A stretch of DNA of 64,000 nt from Ichthyophis bannanicus. Taxonomy: Eukaryota > Chordata > Amphibia > Gymnophiona > Ichthyophiidae. A program made the translations under genes and the position numbers. Location of the stretch: the NCBI GenBank assembly GCA_033557465.1, contig CM066043.1, forward strand, positions 111,652,278 to 111,716,277, read 5' to 3'. Under the pieces are notes generated by a model. That model saw only the letters and a program-made list of their open reading frames with translations. It was not told the DNA's origin and ran no database searches. Positions within the stretch are counted from its first letter, which is position 1, and every line of letters begins with the position of its first letter. Shown in pieces: positions 31,866-42,533 of this stretch.

Positions 31866-32111
31866 ACAGAGCCCCCTCAACTAATGCACCCACCTATACG
31901 AAATGTCGTAAATACATGTTATTTAATACTCTTTGTAATTAGTTCCTAATAATTTAGTTCAGACACTGTTTTATGTAATGTTACTTGTACATAGTCCCAT
32001 TCCGTTCCATGTAAAGTATACAAATGTATGCAAAATTGTTAACTGTTTTATGTAAACTGCCCTTGATCTCTGGAAGGGGCGGTATAGAAGAAAAAGATAA
32101 ATAAATAAATA
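31037..32111 (+). mobile_element. L2 LINE 3' end
   Basis: A 5'-truncated L2 inserted in the B2 gag, on the opposite strand to it. The 3' UTR has GTAAACTGCCCTTGATCT and GGGGCGGTATAGAAG, ending in an ATAA/ATAAAT tandem tail. About 35 bp of B2 gag seem to be missing at the joint, by comparison with B5. Confidence 0.85.
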
Positions 32112-33659
32112 GCCTGAAAAGCAGGCCTATTTTCCTCAGGAAGGAATGGAAGACATCCTTCCCAGTCCTTGTTGAGTTCTTTTAGGAACATTCTCATATA
32201 GAGAATGTAAGAGTTGTTTCTGCTGGCTAGCACTGAAACCTGAAAGAATTGGCGAGCAAAGACATCGAGATTCCTGGATTCCCTTCCTGGAGGTATCAAA
32301 GAATGTTTTTTGCTATTCTTGATCCGATGCATCACCGATTCAACCACCATGGAGTGCTGTGGTAACTGTGGTTTTTGAAAACCAGAACAATCTGGTATCC
32401 TGTACATGGTATCAAGACACCAGCTAATGGGTGATACCGTAAGAGGGGTCTCTCACATCCGGAGCATCAAGTTGTGAAGGATGCGATAAACTGGGAGGAT
32501 CATGGCTTCTTTCAGGGCTGTAGGGTACTGGATTATTTCCGGCTCTTCTGCCCTCGGTTCTGGTTCCGATAAAGCAGGGATTGACAAGCCTGCCACCATG
32601 TCCCGGATAAATTCCTCAAAGGATATGTCCTCCAGTGGTGATTTCTTCCGAGTGCTCGTGTTTGGAGGTGATCTGAGACAATGTCATGGAAGTCTGTGGA
32701 ATTAAAGGAGCAGTGGTTGGAATCAGAAGTATTAGAGTCCAACTCAAACAAGTATCGACAATGTCAATATGATCGATGTCAATATGATCGATGTCAGTGC
32801 TCCTCGATACCTTCAAGGGATGTTGGTGGCCGAGACCAAGGAGGGTGAAAGCGTCTGGTCCAATACAAGAATGGGGCTTGCTGCCGCCGTAACAGAGCAA
32901 GGAATCAAGGGCTCTCCAGAGGTCGAGAACTCGGGAGCCTCCCGATTCCCCACTAAGGCTTTGGAGGACAAGTCCTCCCGCCAGGGATGCTTGGGCTGCT
33001 GGCCAGAGTCGGAAGAGGTCCTGGGAGAATCCCAATGCTTGGAGCGGGTTCTTTCCCTTAACTCCAGAGACTTGCGTGAGGAACCTTTGGACTTCTCTCT
33101 CTATTCCTTTGACCCCTCTCTGGGTTCTCGAGGCTTCTGTTTGTCTTTGGAAGACCTCGAGGAAGAGGTGAATCGTTTGTCCTTTTTCTGGTCAGAGTGT
33201 TTGGAATCCATGGAGAGCTTGGAAGCCTGGGAGGATTAGGATGCTCTTGACGAAGTCAAAGCTAGTGACATCTAGTCCAATGGGAAGAGTTCACCAAACA
33301 TTTTGGCCCATTTCCCTAGGCCTTTCTTCATCATCTGTTTACAGAGGGAGAAGGCTTGGGGAATATGGTCGGGACCAAGGCATTTCAGAAACCAATCATG
33401 TTTATCTGTAACAGAAATGGTGCTGGAGCACTTGGTACATTTTTTGAACCTACTCGAGGGTTTGTCCATCATAAAGATGGTAGGCCAAGGCCCGGATGGG
33501 CACGAAGCCCTGAGGAAAAAGTTTTGGAAAAAAGAAAAAATCAAAAGGCAAAAATGATACCTGAATCAGGTGATACCAGTGCAGTGAGGGAGAAGTGCTT
33601 TGGAAAAAATTATTGAAGTTCATTTCTCCGGTGACAGGATTCTGACCTGCTGGCTTAAC

Positions 33660-33833
33660 AGAAAAAGAAGAACTGAGGAGAGGGAGTTGGGAGAGCAGGA
33701 AGGCAGTGGCGCAGGTGCAGTGGAGTGCTCTCAAAGGCTTTCCTATTGGTAGCTGGGGAGCTTCCCTTGCAGGCTCCGTCGGTACCCGATGTTACCCATA
33801 TGTGAAGACTACATTCTTAATTGTTCCTGGAGA
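33660..33833. repeat. Right ITR of B2
   Basis: Matches the B-family right end: CAGTGGCGCAGGTGCAG, CTCTCAAAGGCTTTCCTATT, CCCATATGTGAAGACTACAT, ending TTGTTCCTGGAGA. Confidence 0.8.
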
Positions 33834-34205
33834 CTGTAAGTATATGAATATGTAAATAGGGCAGGGATCTATGCAAATAATGCCATTATCTAAGTAATTC
33901 TTATCAATATGCTTTAAGCTGGCTGAAGGCAGAATTCCCTAGTCTGAGACGAACTGAATGATTTTTCTCTGAACTCAAGGCCCAATAAATGTAAAACACA
34001 GTGGCAGTCCTCCCTTGTAGAGGATAAAGTGCTGACTTTAGTGTTTTTACTATGCAGAAGAGACCTTGTTGCCTTGTATGTCTTACATTAGGCAGATTTA
34101 GGGATGCTGTTTTATTTAGCAAACTGATGAATATATGATCATACCGATTTCAACATGATGGCAATAAAGCAGAAGGGCTGGTGAAATGTAGGGTGGACAG
34201 AAAAA
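33834..34205. other. Unassigned spacer between B2 and B3 (possible LINE remnant)
   Basis: No clear ORF. By position it should be the stretch of the R4-like LINE between its KAFD region and its C-terminus. The phrase LSNSYQYALSWLKAEF can be read on the plus strand at about 33885-33935, but the match to a LINE is too weak to assert. Confidence 0.35.
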
Positions 34206-34390
34206 GCATAGTTACTCACCTGTAACAGGTGATCTCCGGGAACAGCAGGAATTTAGTCTTCACATATGGGTACTGTCGGTACCGACGGAGCCTGCACGGG
34301 AACGCTCTCCAGTGTCCAATTAGGAAGCTTTTGGGAGCACCCCACAGCGCCTGCGTGCTGCCTTCCCCAACTCTCTCTCCCCAGTTGAGT
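34206..34390. repeat. Left ITR of B3
   Basis: Starts CATAGTTACTCACCTGTAAC and carries the hairpin CACCTGTAACAGGTG, then GGAACAGCAGGAATTTAGTC and the GCGCCTGCGTGC block. Its complement is at 42368-42533. Confidence 0.82.
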
Positions 34391-34397
34391 TTAAAGC

Positions 34398-34450
34398 TGA
34401 GACAAAGAGAGAGAGAGAGAGGGAAAGAGAAAAATAGAGATAGAGAGATA
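34398..34450. repeat. GA-rich microsatellite
   Basis: An AGAGAGAGAG run with interruptions at the inner side of the left ITR. The same position in B4 (35985-36020) and B5 (43975-44010) has shorter versions. Confidence 0.85.
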
Positions 34451-34479
34451 CAACTCCTAGGGGAGGTAGGTGGGTGGGT

Positions 34480-34580
34480 TGTGAAGACTAAATTCCTGCT
34501 GTTCCCGGAGATCACCTGTTACAGGTGAGTAACTATGCTATCTCCAGGAACAAGCAGGAATGTAGTCTTCACATATGGGG
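34480..34580. repeat. ICR of B3
   Basis: TGAAGACTAAATTCCTGCTG and GAGATCACCTGTTACAGGTG complement the left edge; ATCTCCAGGAACAAGCAGGA complements the right edge at 42500-42533. Confidence 0.82.
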
Positions 34581-34696
34581 ACTCCCTAGCTACAGATGCC
34601 AGGGAGAAACCCCAGAAGTTGTGTGCCCTTCTGAAAGGGCTCCACGTCCTCCCATGGATCTCTGGCATCCTAGCAGGGATGGTGGGTAGGAGTTGA

Positions 34697-35634
34697 TTAA
34701 GTATGGAACAGGTGTTGAAGAACAGCCTGACCAAACAAGGCATCCCGGTGGGAGTCCATGTCCAAGCAGTAATGGGCTGTGAAGGTATGAACCGAGGCCC
34801 AGGTAGCTGCTCGACAGATGTCGTCGATAGACACAGAGTGAAGATGAGCCATAGAGGCTGCCATGGCTCTCACATTCTGCGCAGTGACATGGCCTTCAAG
34901 AGGAAGGTTCTTACTCCGATAGGCAAAAGATATACACTGTGCAATCCAGTTGGACAGTATCCTTTTGGAGACTGGAAGCCCTAAATGACTAGGATCAAAA
35001 GCAACAAAGAGTTGGGAGGACTTTCTATGTTGCTGCGTCCTTTGCAAAAGGCCAAAGCTCTTTTACAGTCCAAAGTATGAAGATTCCTTTCTGCATTAGA
35101 GGCATGAGGCCTTGGGAAAAATACAGGAAGGTAAACTGCTTGGTTTAAATGAAAAGGTGAAATCACCTTTGGCATAAAGTGAGGATGAGTCCTAAGGACT
35201 ACCTTATCATGATGGAACCTTGTATAAGGAGGATCAGCCACCAATGCTTGCAACTCACTAATGCGACGTGCTGATGTGATTGCAATAAGAAAAATAACCT
35301 TCCAGGAAAGGAATTTTAAAGAGGTAGTGGCTAATGGTTCAAAAGGCGGCTTCATGAGCTGGCCAAGAACCAGATTTAAATCCCATGCCACCGGTGGTGG
35401 CTTAATGGGAGGCTTAGTTAGAAGAAAACCTCTCATAAATCTCGCTATGATACGATGAGAGGAAATAGGTTACCCAATTAAAGGTTTGAGAGAAGCTGCA
35501 ATAGCACTCAAATGAACTCTCACTGAATTGGTCTTAAGCCTTGCATTAGACAAATGAAGGAGATATTCCAGTAATGATTCCAGAGGTATTGCAAGAGGGT
35601 TAAGACCCTTCTGCGAACACCATATGGTAAACCA
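34697..35634 (-). pseudogene. DIRS tyrosine recombinase, B3
   Basis: Core-binding part SNARLKTNSVRVHLSAIAA (35682 frame), TKPPIKPPPVAWDLNLVLG, TSARRISELQALVADPPY and MPKVISPFHLNQAVYLP (35436-34981). The C-terminal part LPLEGHVTAQNVRAMAASMA and ATWASVHTFTAHYCLD follows in the 35047-34697 frame. The HxxR motif reads QNVR, so the catalytic His is lost. Two frameshifts. Cut at its N-terminus by the deletion joint. Confidence 0.82.
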
Positions 35635-35653
35635 TGGTGTTCGCAGAAGGGTC
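35604..35653. repeat. Palindromic deletion joint in B3
   Basis: 19-bp perfect inverted arms (35604-35622 GACCCTTCTGCGAACACCA and 35635-35653) with a 12-nt spacer. The left arm is recombinase sequence (compare 37165-37190); the right arm is its inverted copy, directly joined to gag 5' sequence. Confidence 0.9.
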
Positions 35654-35778
35654 GGTGTTGGTGATGGAGATGGTACCGCCACACTTGGAACACTTTTTAA
35701 AACCCGAAATGGGTTTGGGCCTAGTGCCCAAAATGGCTCGTGGCAACAGAGGAGAAAAAAGCTGGAAGACTCCAGGAA
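35654..35778 (-). pseudogene. DIRS gag N-terminal remnant, B3
   Basis: The reverse strand reads KPISGFKKCSKCGGTISITN, the C-x2-C start of family B gag, just before the deletion joint. It is cut at 35778 by the left edge of B4. Confidence 0.75.
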
Positions 35779-35966
35779 AGCACAGTTACTTACCTGTAAC
35801 AGGTGATCTCTGGGAACAGCAGGAATAAGTCTTCACATATGGGTATCGGCGGTACCGACGGAGCCTGCGTGGGAACGCTCCCCAGCATCCAGTAAGAAAG
35901 CTTTTGGGAGCATCCCACAGCGCCTGCGCGCTGCCTTCCCGCCTTTCCCAACCGCCTCTCTCCAGT
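35779..35966. repeat. Left ITR of B4
   Basis: Starts GCACAGTTACTTACCTGTAAC; complement of the right ITR 41100-41261 from the GCGCCTGCGCGCTGCC block onward. Confidence 0.85.
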
Positions 35967-36050
35967 TCGAGTTTTAAAGCTGAGACAAAGAGAGAGAGAG
36001 GAAAGGAAAGAAAGATAGAGAGATACAACTCCTAGGGGAGGTGGGTGGGT

Positions 36051-36150
36051 TGTGAAGACTTATTCCTGCTTTCCCAGAGATCACCTGTTACAGGTAAGTA
36101 ACTGTGCTATCTCCAGGAACAAACAGGAATGAGTCTTCACATATGGGAAC
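36051..36150. repeat. ICR of B4
   Basis: AGATCACCTGTTACAGGTAA complements the left edge; ATCTCCAGGAACAAACAGGA and the following TGAGTCTTCACATATGGG complement the right edge. Confidence 0.85.
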
Positions 36151-36309
36151 TCCCTAGCTGCAGATGCCAGGGGAGAACCCCAGGTTGTGTGTCCTTGAAA
36201 AGGACTCTACCTCCTCCCATGGATCTCTGGCATCCAACCAGGGTAGGTGGGTAGGAGTTGATTAGGAATGGAACAGGTGTTTGAGAACAGCCTGACCAAA
36301 CAAGGCATC

Positions 36310-37330
36310 CCGGCGGGAGTCCTTGTCCAAGCAGTAATGGGCTGTGAAGGTATGAACCGAGGCCCAGGTGGCCGCTTGACAGATTTGGTCGATGGACACA
36401 GAATTTAGATGAGCCATTGAGGCTGCCATGGCTCTCACATTGTGAGCTGTGACATGGCCCTCCAGAGAAAGGTTTCTACTCTGGTAGGCGAAAGAAATAC
36501 ACTGAGCAATCCAGTTGGACAGTGTTCTTTAGAGACTGGAAGTCCTAAATGAGAATTATCAAAAGCAACAAAGAGTAGAGAAGACTTTCTATGTTGTTGT
36601 GTTCTTTGTAAGTAAAAAGCAAGAGCTCTCTTACAATCCAAGGTATGAAGATTCCTCTCTGCACTTGATGCACGAGGTCCTGGAAAAAAGACAGGTAAAT
36701 ATACCTCTTGGTTCAGATGAAAAGGCGAGACCACTTTAGGCATAAAGTGTGGATTGGTCCTGAGGACTACCTTATCATGATGGAACCTTGTATAAGGTGG
36801 ATTAGCCACCAAAGCTTGCAACTCACTGATGCAGCGTGCTGAGGTGACTGCAATGAGAAAAATAACCTTCCAAGAAAGAAATTTCAAGGAGGTGGTGGCT
36901 AAAGGTTCAAAGGGTGGCTTCATGAGCTGGCCAAGAACCAGGTTTAAGTCCCATGCCACTGGAGGTGGTCTAATGGGAGGTTTAGTTAAAAGAAGGCCTC
37001 TCGTGAATCTTGCTATAAGAGGATGAGAGGAAATAGGTTGTCCATTGAGAGGCTTGAGGGACGCTGCAATAGCACTCAAACAGACTCTTACTGAATTCGT
37101 TTTCAGACCTGCATGGGATAGATGCAGGAGATACTCTAGTAGAGAATTCAGAGGTATTGCAAGAGGGTCTAGACCCTTCTCTGAACACCAAATGGTAAAT
37201 CTTTTCCATTTGAAAGCATAGGAACGTCTAGTAGAAGGCTTTCTAGAGGCATGAATAACATTTCTGACTTGCTGAGAGAGATGAAAATCTTGAAGGTCTA
37301 AGCCCTCAGCAACCAAGCCCTGAGATGGAG
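36310..37330 (-). pseudogene. DIRS tyrosine recombinase, B4
   Basis: Part of a 562-codon open frame (38123-36435). The N-terminal arm is SRKPSTRRSYAFKWKRFTIW; then LKTNSVRVCLSAIAASLK, TSARCISELQAL (first Arg position changed: RC instead of RR in B5), FMPKVVSPFHLNQ and RALAFYLQRTQQHRKSS. A frameshift near 36530 (VSKEHCPTG instead of VSKRTLSNW) puts the C-terminus with HxxR and Tyr into another frame. Non-functional. Confidence 0.82.
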
Positions 37331-38170
37331 CGACTGGGGGTGTGGGTGCCATAATGTTCCCTCTTCCTGGGATAGAAGGTCTGGTGCAGAGCCCAAGTCC
37401 AGGGAGGGAGCTTGAGAGAGATGCAGAAGTAGAGGGTACCACACTTGGCGTGGCCAATATGGTGCTATGAGGATCATGGTCCCTCGATCTCTCTGAAGCT
37501 TGAATAGTGTTTTGGGAATTAGGGGAATTGTTGGAAAGGCATAAAGGAAGTCTTGACCCCAGTGAAGGAGGAAGGCATCCTTGGCCTGAACTCCCTGACA
37601 CGGAATTCTGGAACAGAACCGGGGAAGTTTGGCATTCCACGGACTTGCAAAGAGGTCTATGTCCGGGTTTCCCTAAATTCGAAAAATCCTGGCTACTTGG
37701 TCCATGTGGAGGGACCATTCGTGTGGAAGCAGAACTCGACTGAGTCTGTCCGCCCAAGAGTTTTGAACGCCTGGAAGATATACTGCCAGAAGATGGATGT
37801 GATGCTCTCTGGCGAAGGCCCACAGTCGCAAAGCTTCGTTTCAAAGCGACAGAGAGCCAGTCCCGCCCTGCTTGTTCACATAGAACATGGCTACTTGGTT
37901 GTCCGTATGGATGAGGACTGTCCTGTAGCTGAGCAGGGTATGGAACACTCAGAGTTAAGAATATTGCTCTGAGTTCCAATAGATTGATATGCAGAGAAGT
38001 CTCCTGTGGAGACCAGATGCCTTGGGTGGAGAGATCTTGTAGATGAGCTCCCCAACACTTTGGAGAAGCATCTGTTGTGAGAGTTGCTTGGGGTAGAGGT
38101 TGCTGAAAAGGGGACCCCAGCAACAGATTTTGAGAGGACTTCCACCACTGGAGAGACCAAAAAAGGCGAC
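37290..38170 (-). pseudogene. DIRS RNase H and methyltransferase-like region, B4
   Basis: The start of RNase H (TLTTDASPKCWGAHLQDLSTQ, LLELRAIFL) is in the 38123 frame, but a frameshift near 37945 moves the rest into another frame; the open frame then follows the recombinase frame. Collinear with intact B5 (45276-46130). Confidence 0.75.
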
Positions 38171-39020
38171 TAGAGTTTGCTATTTTGTCTGACAGGCAAC
38201 CTTATGCCTGAGTCCATTGGGTGGACAAAGTCCATTGAGCTGCCCTCATGTGAAGGCGAGCATATGGAACCACATGCATGGTGGATGCCATGTGGCCTAA
38301 TAGTTGTAACATCTCTCGAGCAGTTAAGTGGGACTTTAACTGAATCTGGGAGGCTAAGTGCACTAGACGTAGGCAACGGGCCTGAGGAAGATAGGCCCTT
38401 GCAGTTGTGGTATTCAGCAAGGCCCCTATGAACTCCAGAGACTGAGTAGGGGTGAGATTGGATTTTGGGATGTTTATTACTAGTCCCAAATACTGAAGGA
38501 TACGCATAGTGCAGGTTAGGCAAGTCTGGGCCTCTGACTGGGATGGGGCTCGAATGAGCCAGTCGTCCAGAAATGGGAATACGAATATTCCTAGAGTGCG
38601 GAGAAATGCAGCTACTACTGCCATGCATTTCGTGAACACCCTTGGTGCAGAGGCCAGACCAAAAGGAAGCACCCTGTATTGGTAGTGCTTTCCTTGAAAA
38701 AGGAACTGAAGGAACCTTCTGTGTGTTGGATGGATGAGGACATGGGTGTACGCACCCTTGAGATCTAGAGAACAAAGCCAGTCCTGACTCTGAAGGTATG
38801 GAAGCAGAGCCCCTAGAGAAATCATTTTGAATTTCTCCTTGAATAGAAACTTATTCAAGTTTCACCATGGTGTGAGGAGGAAGGCTTACGAAATGAAGCT
38901 TGTACCCTTCCTTTATGATGGAGAGGGTCCACTGCTCTGCTGTGATTTGCTCCCATTTGGGAGCAAAGTAAGTCAACCTTCCTGGAATGGTGAGGGGCTC
39001 TGGTTTTTCCAGAGCTAGAA
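38170..39020 (-). pseudogene. DIRS reverse transcriptase, B4 (internal deletion)
   Basis: The C-terminal RT is intact in frame (38858-38202): MISLGALLPYLQ, SLDLKGAYTHVLIHPTHRR, VLPFGLASAPRVFTK, FPFLDDWLIRAP (FLDD instead of YLDD), LGLVINIPKSNLTPTQSLEF. At 38862 about 180 bp present in B5 (46840-47020) are missing, removing the PKKTGGYRPILDLRE block. The N-terminal RT (GRLTYFAPKWEQITAEQWTL) lies upstream in the 39405-38851 frame. Confidence 0.85.
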
Positions 39021-39043
39021 AGGCTAAGTTCTCTAGTTGCAAG

Positions 39044-40882
39044 TCAAAGGCCCTGAGGAGGTTGAGGCTGCTGGGCTGTGGTAGGCCTGGCAGCCTTTGA
39101 CTTGGCCTGTTTAGGTGGTTGCTGACGCTTTGCAACAAAACGACCTGCAGAAGATGTCTGCCCATGAGCAGGATAATATCTTCCCTTTTTAGAAAAAGAT
39201 GTCTTTTTGAACAATCTTTTCTTAACAAGGGCAGAGGTAGACTTTGAAAGTCGATCCAAAGCAGAGTTCTCAGCATCCACCTGAGTGGCCTTTGCTTGCC
39301 AATCCCTGCCAAACAGGTTTTCACCTGTACAAGGAAGGTTTCCCAACTCATCTTGGACCCAGAGTTCCAAATCAGAGGCTTGTAACCAAGCAATTCTGCG
39401 TGCACCTATGGCAATAGCCGTGGCTCTGTTTACACACTCAAAAAAGTCAAAGGCTGCACGGTTGGAGAATTTGGAAACATCTTGGGCATGTTTGAGCCAA
39501 GTGAGAAATTCCTGCCTTTTATCTTCTGAAATAAAAGGAGCTAAAGTCTGCAGATGATCTGTGACCTCTTTTAGAAACATCCCCATATAGAGACTATAGG
39601 AGTTGATTCTGGCAGCAAGCATATTGGCCTGGAAAATCCTTCGTCCAAAAGCATCTAGAGTCCTACACATTCACGTCCTGGAGGGTTAGATGAGTGTCTC
39701 TTTGCACTCTTTATTTTCTTCATAGCAGACTCAACCACAATAGACTGGTGAGGAAGCTGAGTCTTATGAAAACCAGGACAGGGAGGGACACGGTACATGG
39801 TGTCTAACCTACGAGAATGAGGAGAGGTGGTGAGAGGAGTCTCCCACATGCCCAACATGAGATCATAAAGAATCTCATGAATAGGTAAGGTAGCTGCTTC
39901 CTTAGGAGCCTTAGGATATTGCAAAATATCGAATTGCTTGGCTCTAGGCTCTGACTCAGAGGCCACTGTGATGGAGAGGCCTCTAGCCACTTCCCTAATG
40001 AAGTCTTGAAATGACAAGTCCTCTGGAGGAGACATTCTTCGTTTTGAAAAAGCAGACTCCTGAGGAAGAAGTACAGGTGCATCGACAGAAGCCTCCGACT
40101 CAGAGTCTTCGGAGTAATCGAAATATCGCCTGTCTGGATGCTCCTGTAAAGCCTGACACGCGTACCGAGTGGGATCGACATCGGGAGTAAGCGGTACCGG
40201 TTCGTTACCGATGGGCATCATAGGACTGGGTACCGTTGCAGTCGACACCGAATCCGATGTCGATGCAATCGGTACCGGCACCGGGAACGGTACCGGCAAC
40301 GGAGATTGTTGCAGTACCGGAGGCGTCGAAGCCTGCATAAACGCCATGAGGGTGCGCTGCATGGACAGAATTTTCTGATCCATCGATGCCACCAAAATCT
40401 GGATGTTGGTACCAGTGGAGGCCACCGGTACCCCAGAACACGGCAACAGGTGATCGGTCGAGGCCGAGCCATCGATGTCAACCTGTGACCCCATAGAGAA
40501 TGCTTTGGAAGCCGGAACTTCCCGCCGGGGTAATTTTGCCAGAGCGGAATCCTCAAGGACAAGCCCGGAGGCATCTCGATGCTTAGATGGAGATTTGCCC
40601 TTCGAGGACCGGCTAGATTTATGTTTGGTTACCTGAGATCCATGGGAGGAAGCAGCAGCCCTGGAAGACATCGATGCCACAGAGGTTGCATCAGAGGGAA
40701 ACAGGGTACTGAGCTTGGCTGCTCGGTTCTGCCGACCTCTTTTAGACATCATGGTGCAGGACACAGAATCCGTGATGGATAGGTCAGGACCCAAACATTT
40801 CAGACACCAATCATGGGTGTCGGTGACAGATAGTACCGCCACATTTTGTGCACTTTTTGAACCCGGAAGCGGGCTTCTCCAT
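39044..40882 (-). pseudogene. DIRS gag, B4
   Basis: Start set at 40882 (MEKPASGFKKC). A frameshift near 40835 separates the first Cys pair from the 395-codon frame (40842-39655), which has HDWCLKC, a Ser-rich part, a Val/Pro/Thr-rich repeat part coded by GGTACCG-rich DNA and the conserved CPGFHKTQLPHQSIVVESAM. A two-base insertion near 39660, compared with B5, shifts into the last 208-codon frame (39670-39044: NRAAFDFFECVNRATAIAIG, AWLQASDLELWVQDELGN, basic QAKSKAARPTT tail). Confidence 0.8.
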
Positions 40883-41099
40883 GAGGAGAAAATATTTAGG
40901 CCTAAGGCCCAAAATGAAAATGCACAGCTGAATAAAGAAAAAGTCTTTTTTGTTTTTTTTTAAAGAAGAAAGAAAAGAAAAGACCGGCCGTACCGGTCTG
41001 ACGTCGAAGGCAGACGCGACACAGAAAAATAAAGAAAAAAAAAAAGAACTTCTCCTGCGGTGACAGGAACACGACCTGCTGGCTCCGCGTAAAAGAAGA

Positions 41100-41261
41100 A
41101 CTGGAGAGAGGCGGTTAGGAAAGGCGGGAAGGCAGCGCGCAGGCGCTGTGGGATGCTCCCAAAAGCTTTCTTACTGGACACTGGGGAGCGTTCCCGTGCA
41201 GGCTCCATCGGTACCGATGATACCCATATGTGAAGACTCATTCCTGCTTGTTCCTGGAGAT
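41100..41261. repeat. Right ITR of B4
   Basis: CTGGAGAGAGGCGGTTAGG, AAGGCAGCGCGCAGGCGCTG, CCCATATGTGAAGACTCATT, ending CTTGTTCCTGGAGAT. Confidence 0.85.
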
Positions 41262-41270
41262 AAGTATATA

Positions 41271-42204
41271 CAGTCAAACCTCGGTTTTCATTTGCCCCGG
41301 TTTTCATACGCTTCGGTTTTCAACGTCTTTTTTGACTGAGATTTTGTCCCGGTTTTCATACATCGCTTCGGTTTTCAACGTCTTTTGACTGAGATTTTGT
41401 CCCGGTTCTCGTACATTGCCTCGGTTTTCGTAAAGTACAGTACTGTAAATACATACACCCTCGCGCTGCACACCATTCTGTATACACTGCCAGAACGCCT
41501 GCCCGGTCCCGGCAGCACTGCCCCCCCCCCGGACTCACCGATCGCCAGCGTGATGAGAAGCAAAAGCCAGCTGAGCACGTAAATGAAACACATCATCGAG
41601 CCTGGTCAGAGTCAGAGAGGCAAGGATTGCGCCGAGAGGAAGGTCCCGATCTCGTCCACCGCCTGCCCGTTCTCTGGAGCGCCCCCTCAGGCTCGGAGGT
41701 AGCAGGGAAGAAAAGCTGTCAACGTAAGCAGGAGATGTTGCATGAATGTGGGAGGCAGTTCTTTCTCTTGCATGGTACGTCTGAAGCTATATCATTAAGA
41801 TTTTCTGCCATTCTGAAGCATTGAGCAGATAATGTAAAGGTATTTTAATGGGCTGAATCCAATGTGATTCCGAAGAGAGCAGGGCACAGCAGCTTGTCAG
41901 GGGTGGCTAAGGCCAGATGTTAACATACTGTACTGTACAGTACTGAACTTAGCTTGCTTTCAGTGATGTTAAATGTTCATTTATCCATTTCATTAGTCAT
42001 TTATATTTATTTCTCATTGTTTTCTGTATGTAAAAATATAGTTATTCTCTATAAAACGTATTTTTGTGAATATTTTTGGGTGTCTGGAACGGATTAATTG
42101 GATTTACATTATTTCTTATGGGAAATATTGCTTCAGTTTTCATACGTTTCGGTTTTAGTCAGACTTTTTCGAACGGATTAATCATGAAAACCGAGGTTTG
42201 ACTG
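41271..42204. mobile_element. Non-autonomous TIR DNA transposon (Tc1/mariner-pogo style)
   Basis: Perfect 21-bp terminal inverted repeats (CAGTCAAACCTCGGTTTTCAT and its complement at 42184-42204), flanked by TA on both sides. A subterminal block CGGTTTTCAACGTCTTTT with GACTGAGATTTTGTCCCGGTT occurs twice (about 41310-41355 and 41367-41406). No transposase ORF; the GC-rich middle (41500-41720) has no recognised content. The CAGT start and TA duplication suggest the Tc1/mariner superfamily, probably a Tigger/pogo derivative. Confidence 0.8.
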
Positions 42205-42235
<31 letters not shown>

Positions 42236-42240
42236 AAGGA
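42205..42240. repeat. TA/T-tract microsatellite
   Basis: A TATATATATATA run followed by about 18 T, at the joint of the TIR transposon and the resumed B3 sequence. The T-tract equals the poly-T in the gag 5' leader of the B copies (about 40950). Confidence 0.8.
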
Positions 42241-42367
42241 AAAGAAAGAAAGACTGGCGGTACCGGTGTAGCATCGAAGGAAGGCAGACGCAACCACAAA
42301 AAAAGAAGAAGAAATGGGTTATTTTCTGCGGTGACAGGAAATGCGACCTGCTGGCTCTGCAGAAAAC

Positions 42368-42533
42368 GAAGAAATGGGGAGAGACAGTTGGAAAAGGTGG
42401 GAAGGAAGCATGCAGGCGCTGTGTGGTGCTCCCAAAAGCTTCCTAATTGGACGCTGGGGAGCGTTCCCGCGCAGGCTCCGTCGGTACTGACGATACCCAT
42501 ATGTGAAGACTACATTCCTGCTTGTTCCTGGAA
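42368..42533. repeat. Right ITR of B3
   Basis: GGAAGCATGCAGGCGCTG, CTCCCAAAAGCTTCCTAATTGG (the left ITR of B3 has the matching CCAATTAGGAAGC), CCCATATGTGAAGACTACAT, TTCCTGCTTGTTCCTGGA. The shared variant bases pair this end with 34206-34390. Confidence 0.88.

Larger units (their letters stand above)
30600..33469 (-). pseudogene. DIRS gag, B2 (split by L2)
   Basis: Start set at 33469 (MDKPSSRFKKCTKC), with the Cys cluster at C-x2-C and HDWFLKC; the final C-x2-C pair is decayed (FSLCKQ). The middle is a mixture of frames (33035-32533). The conserved block SGFQKPQLPQHSMVVESVMHR lies at 32407-32320. The C-terminal block AAFDAFESTSKASAIAIGTH and RLAWLQASDLEQWVQDKLGN is at 31030-30870, on the other side of the L2 insertion. 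Confidence 0.75.
27060..33833 (-). mobile_element. DIRS family B copy B2, old, with L2 and CR1-tail insertions
   Basis: Complete in layout but heavily mutated: left ITR 27060-27445 (expanded by CR1-tail repeats), ICR 27527-27632, YR 27745-28620, RNase H 28618-29540, RT 29557-30320, gag 30600-33469 (split by an L2 at 31037-32111) and right ITR 33660-33833. Confidence 0.85.
35779..41263 (-). mobile_element. DIRS family B copy B4, young, in B3
   Basis: Left ITR 35779-35966, ICR 36051-36150, YR 36310-37330, RNase H/methyltransferase-like 37290-38170, RT 38170-39020 (with a deletion), gag 39044-40882, right ITR 41100-41261. Nearly identical by eye to B5 over long stretches. Flanks are GGAAAG on the left and AAGTATA on the right. 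Confidence 0.9.
34206..42533 (-). mobile_element. DIRS family B copy B3, deletion derivative, hosting B4
   Basis: Left ITR 34206-34390, ICR 34480-34580, YR 34697-35634, then an abrupt joint at a palindrome (35604-35653) straight to the start of gag (35654-35778). RT, RNase H and most of gag are deleted. B4 (35779-41263) and a TIR transposon (41271-42204) follow, then the remainder of the B3 5' region and its right ITR (42368-42533). Confidence 0.85.

Noticed and set aside
41356..41596. Short ORFs within the TIR transposon as transposase remnant
   Set aside because: No DDE/D or helix-turn-helix motif; lengths of 60-73 codons fit chance in a GC-rich core.
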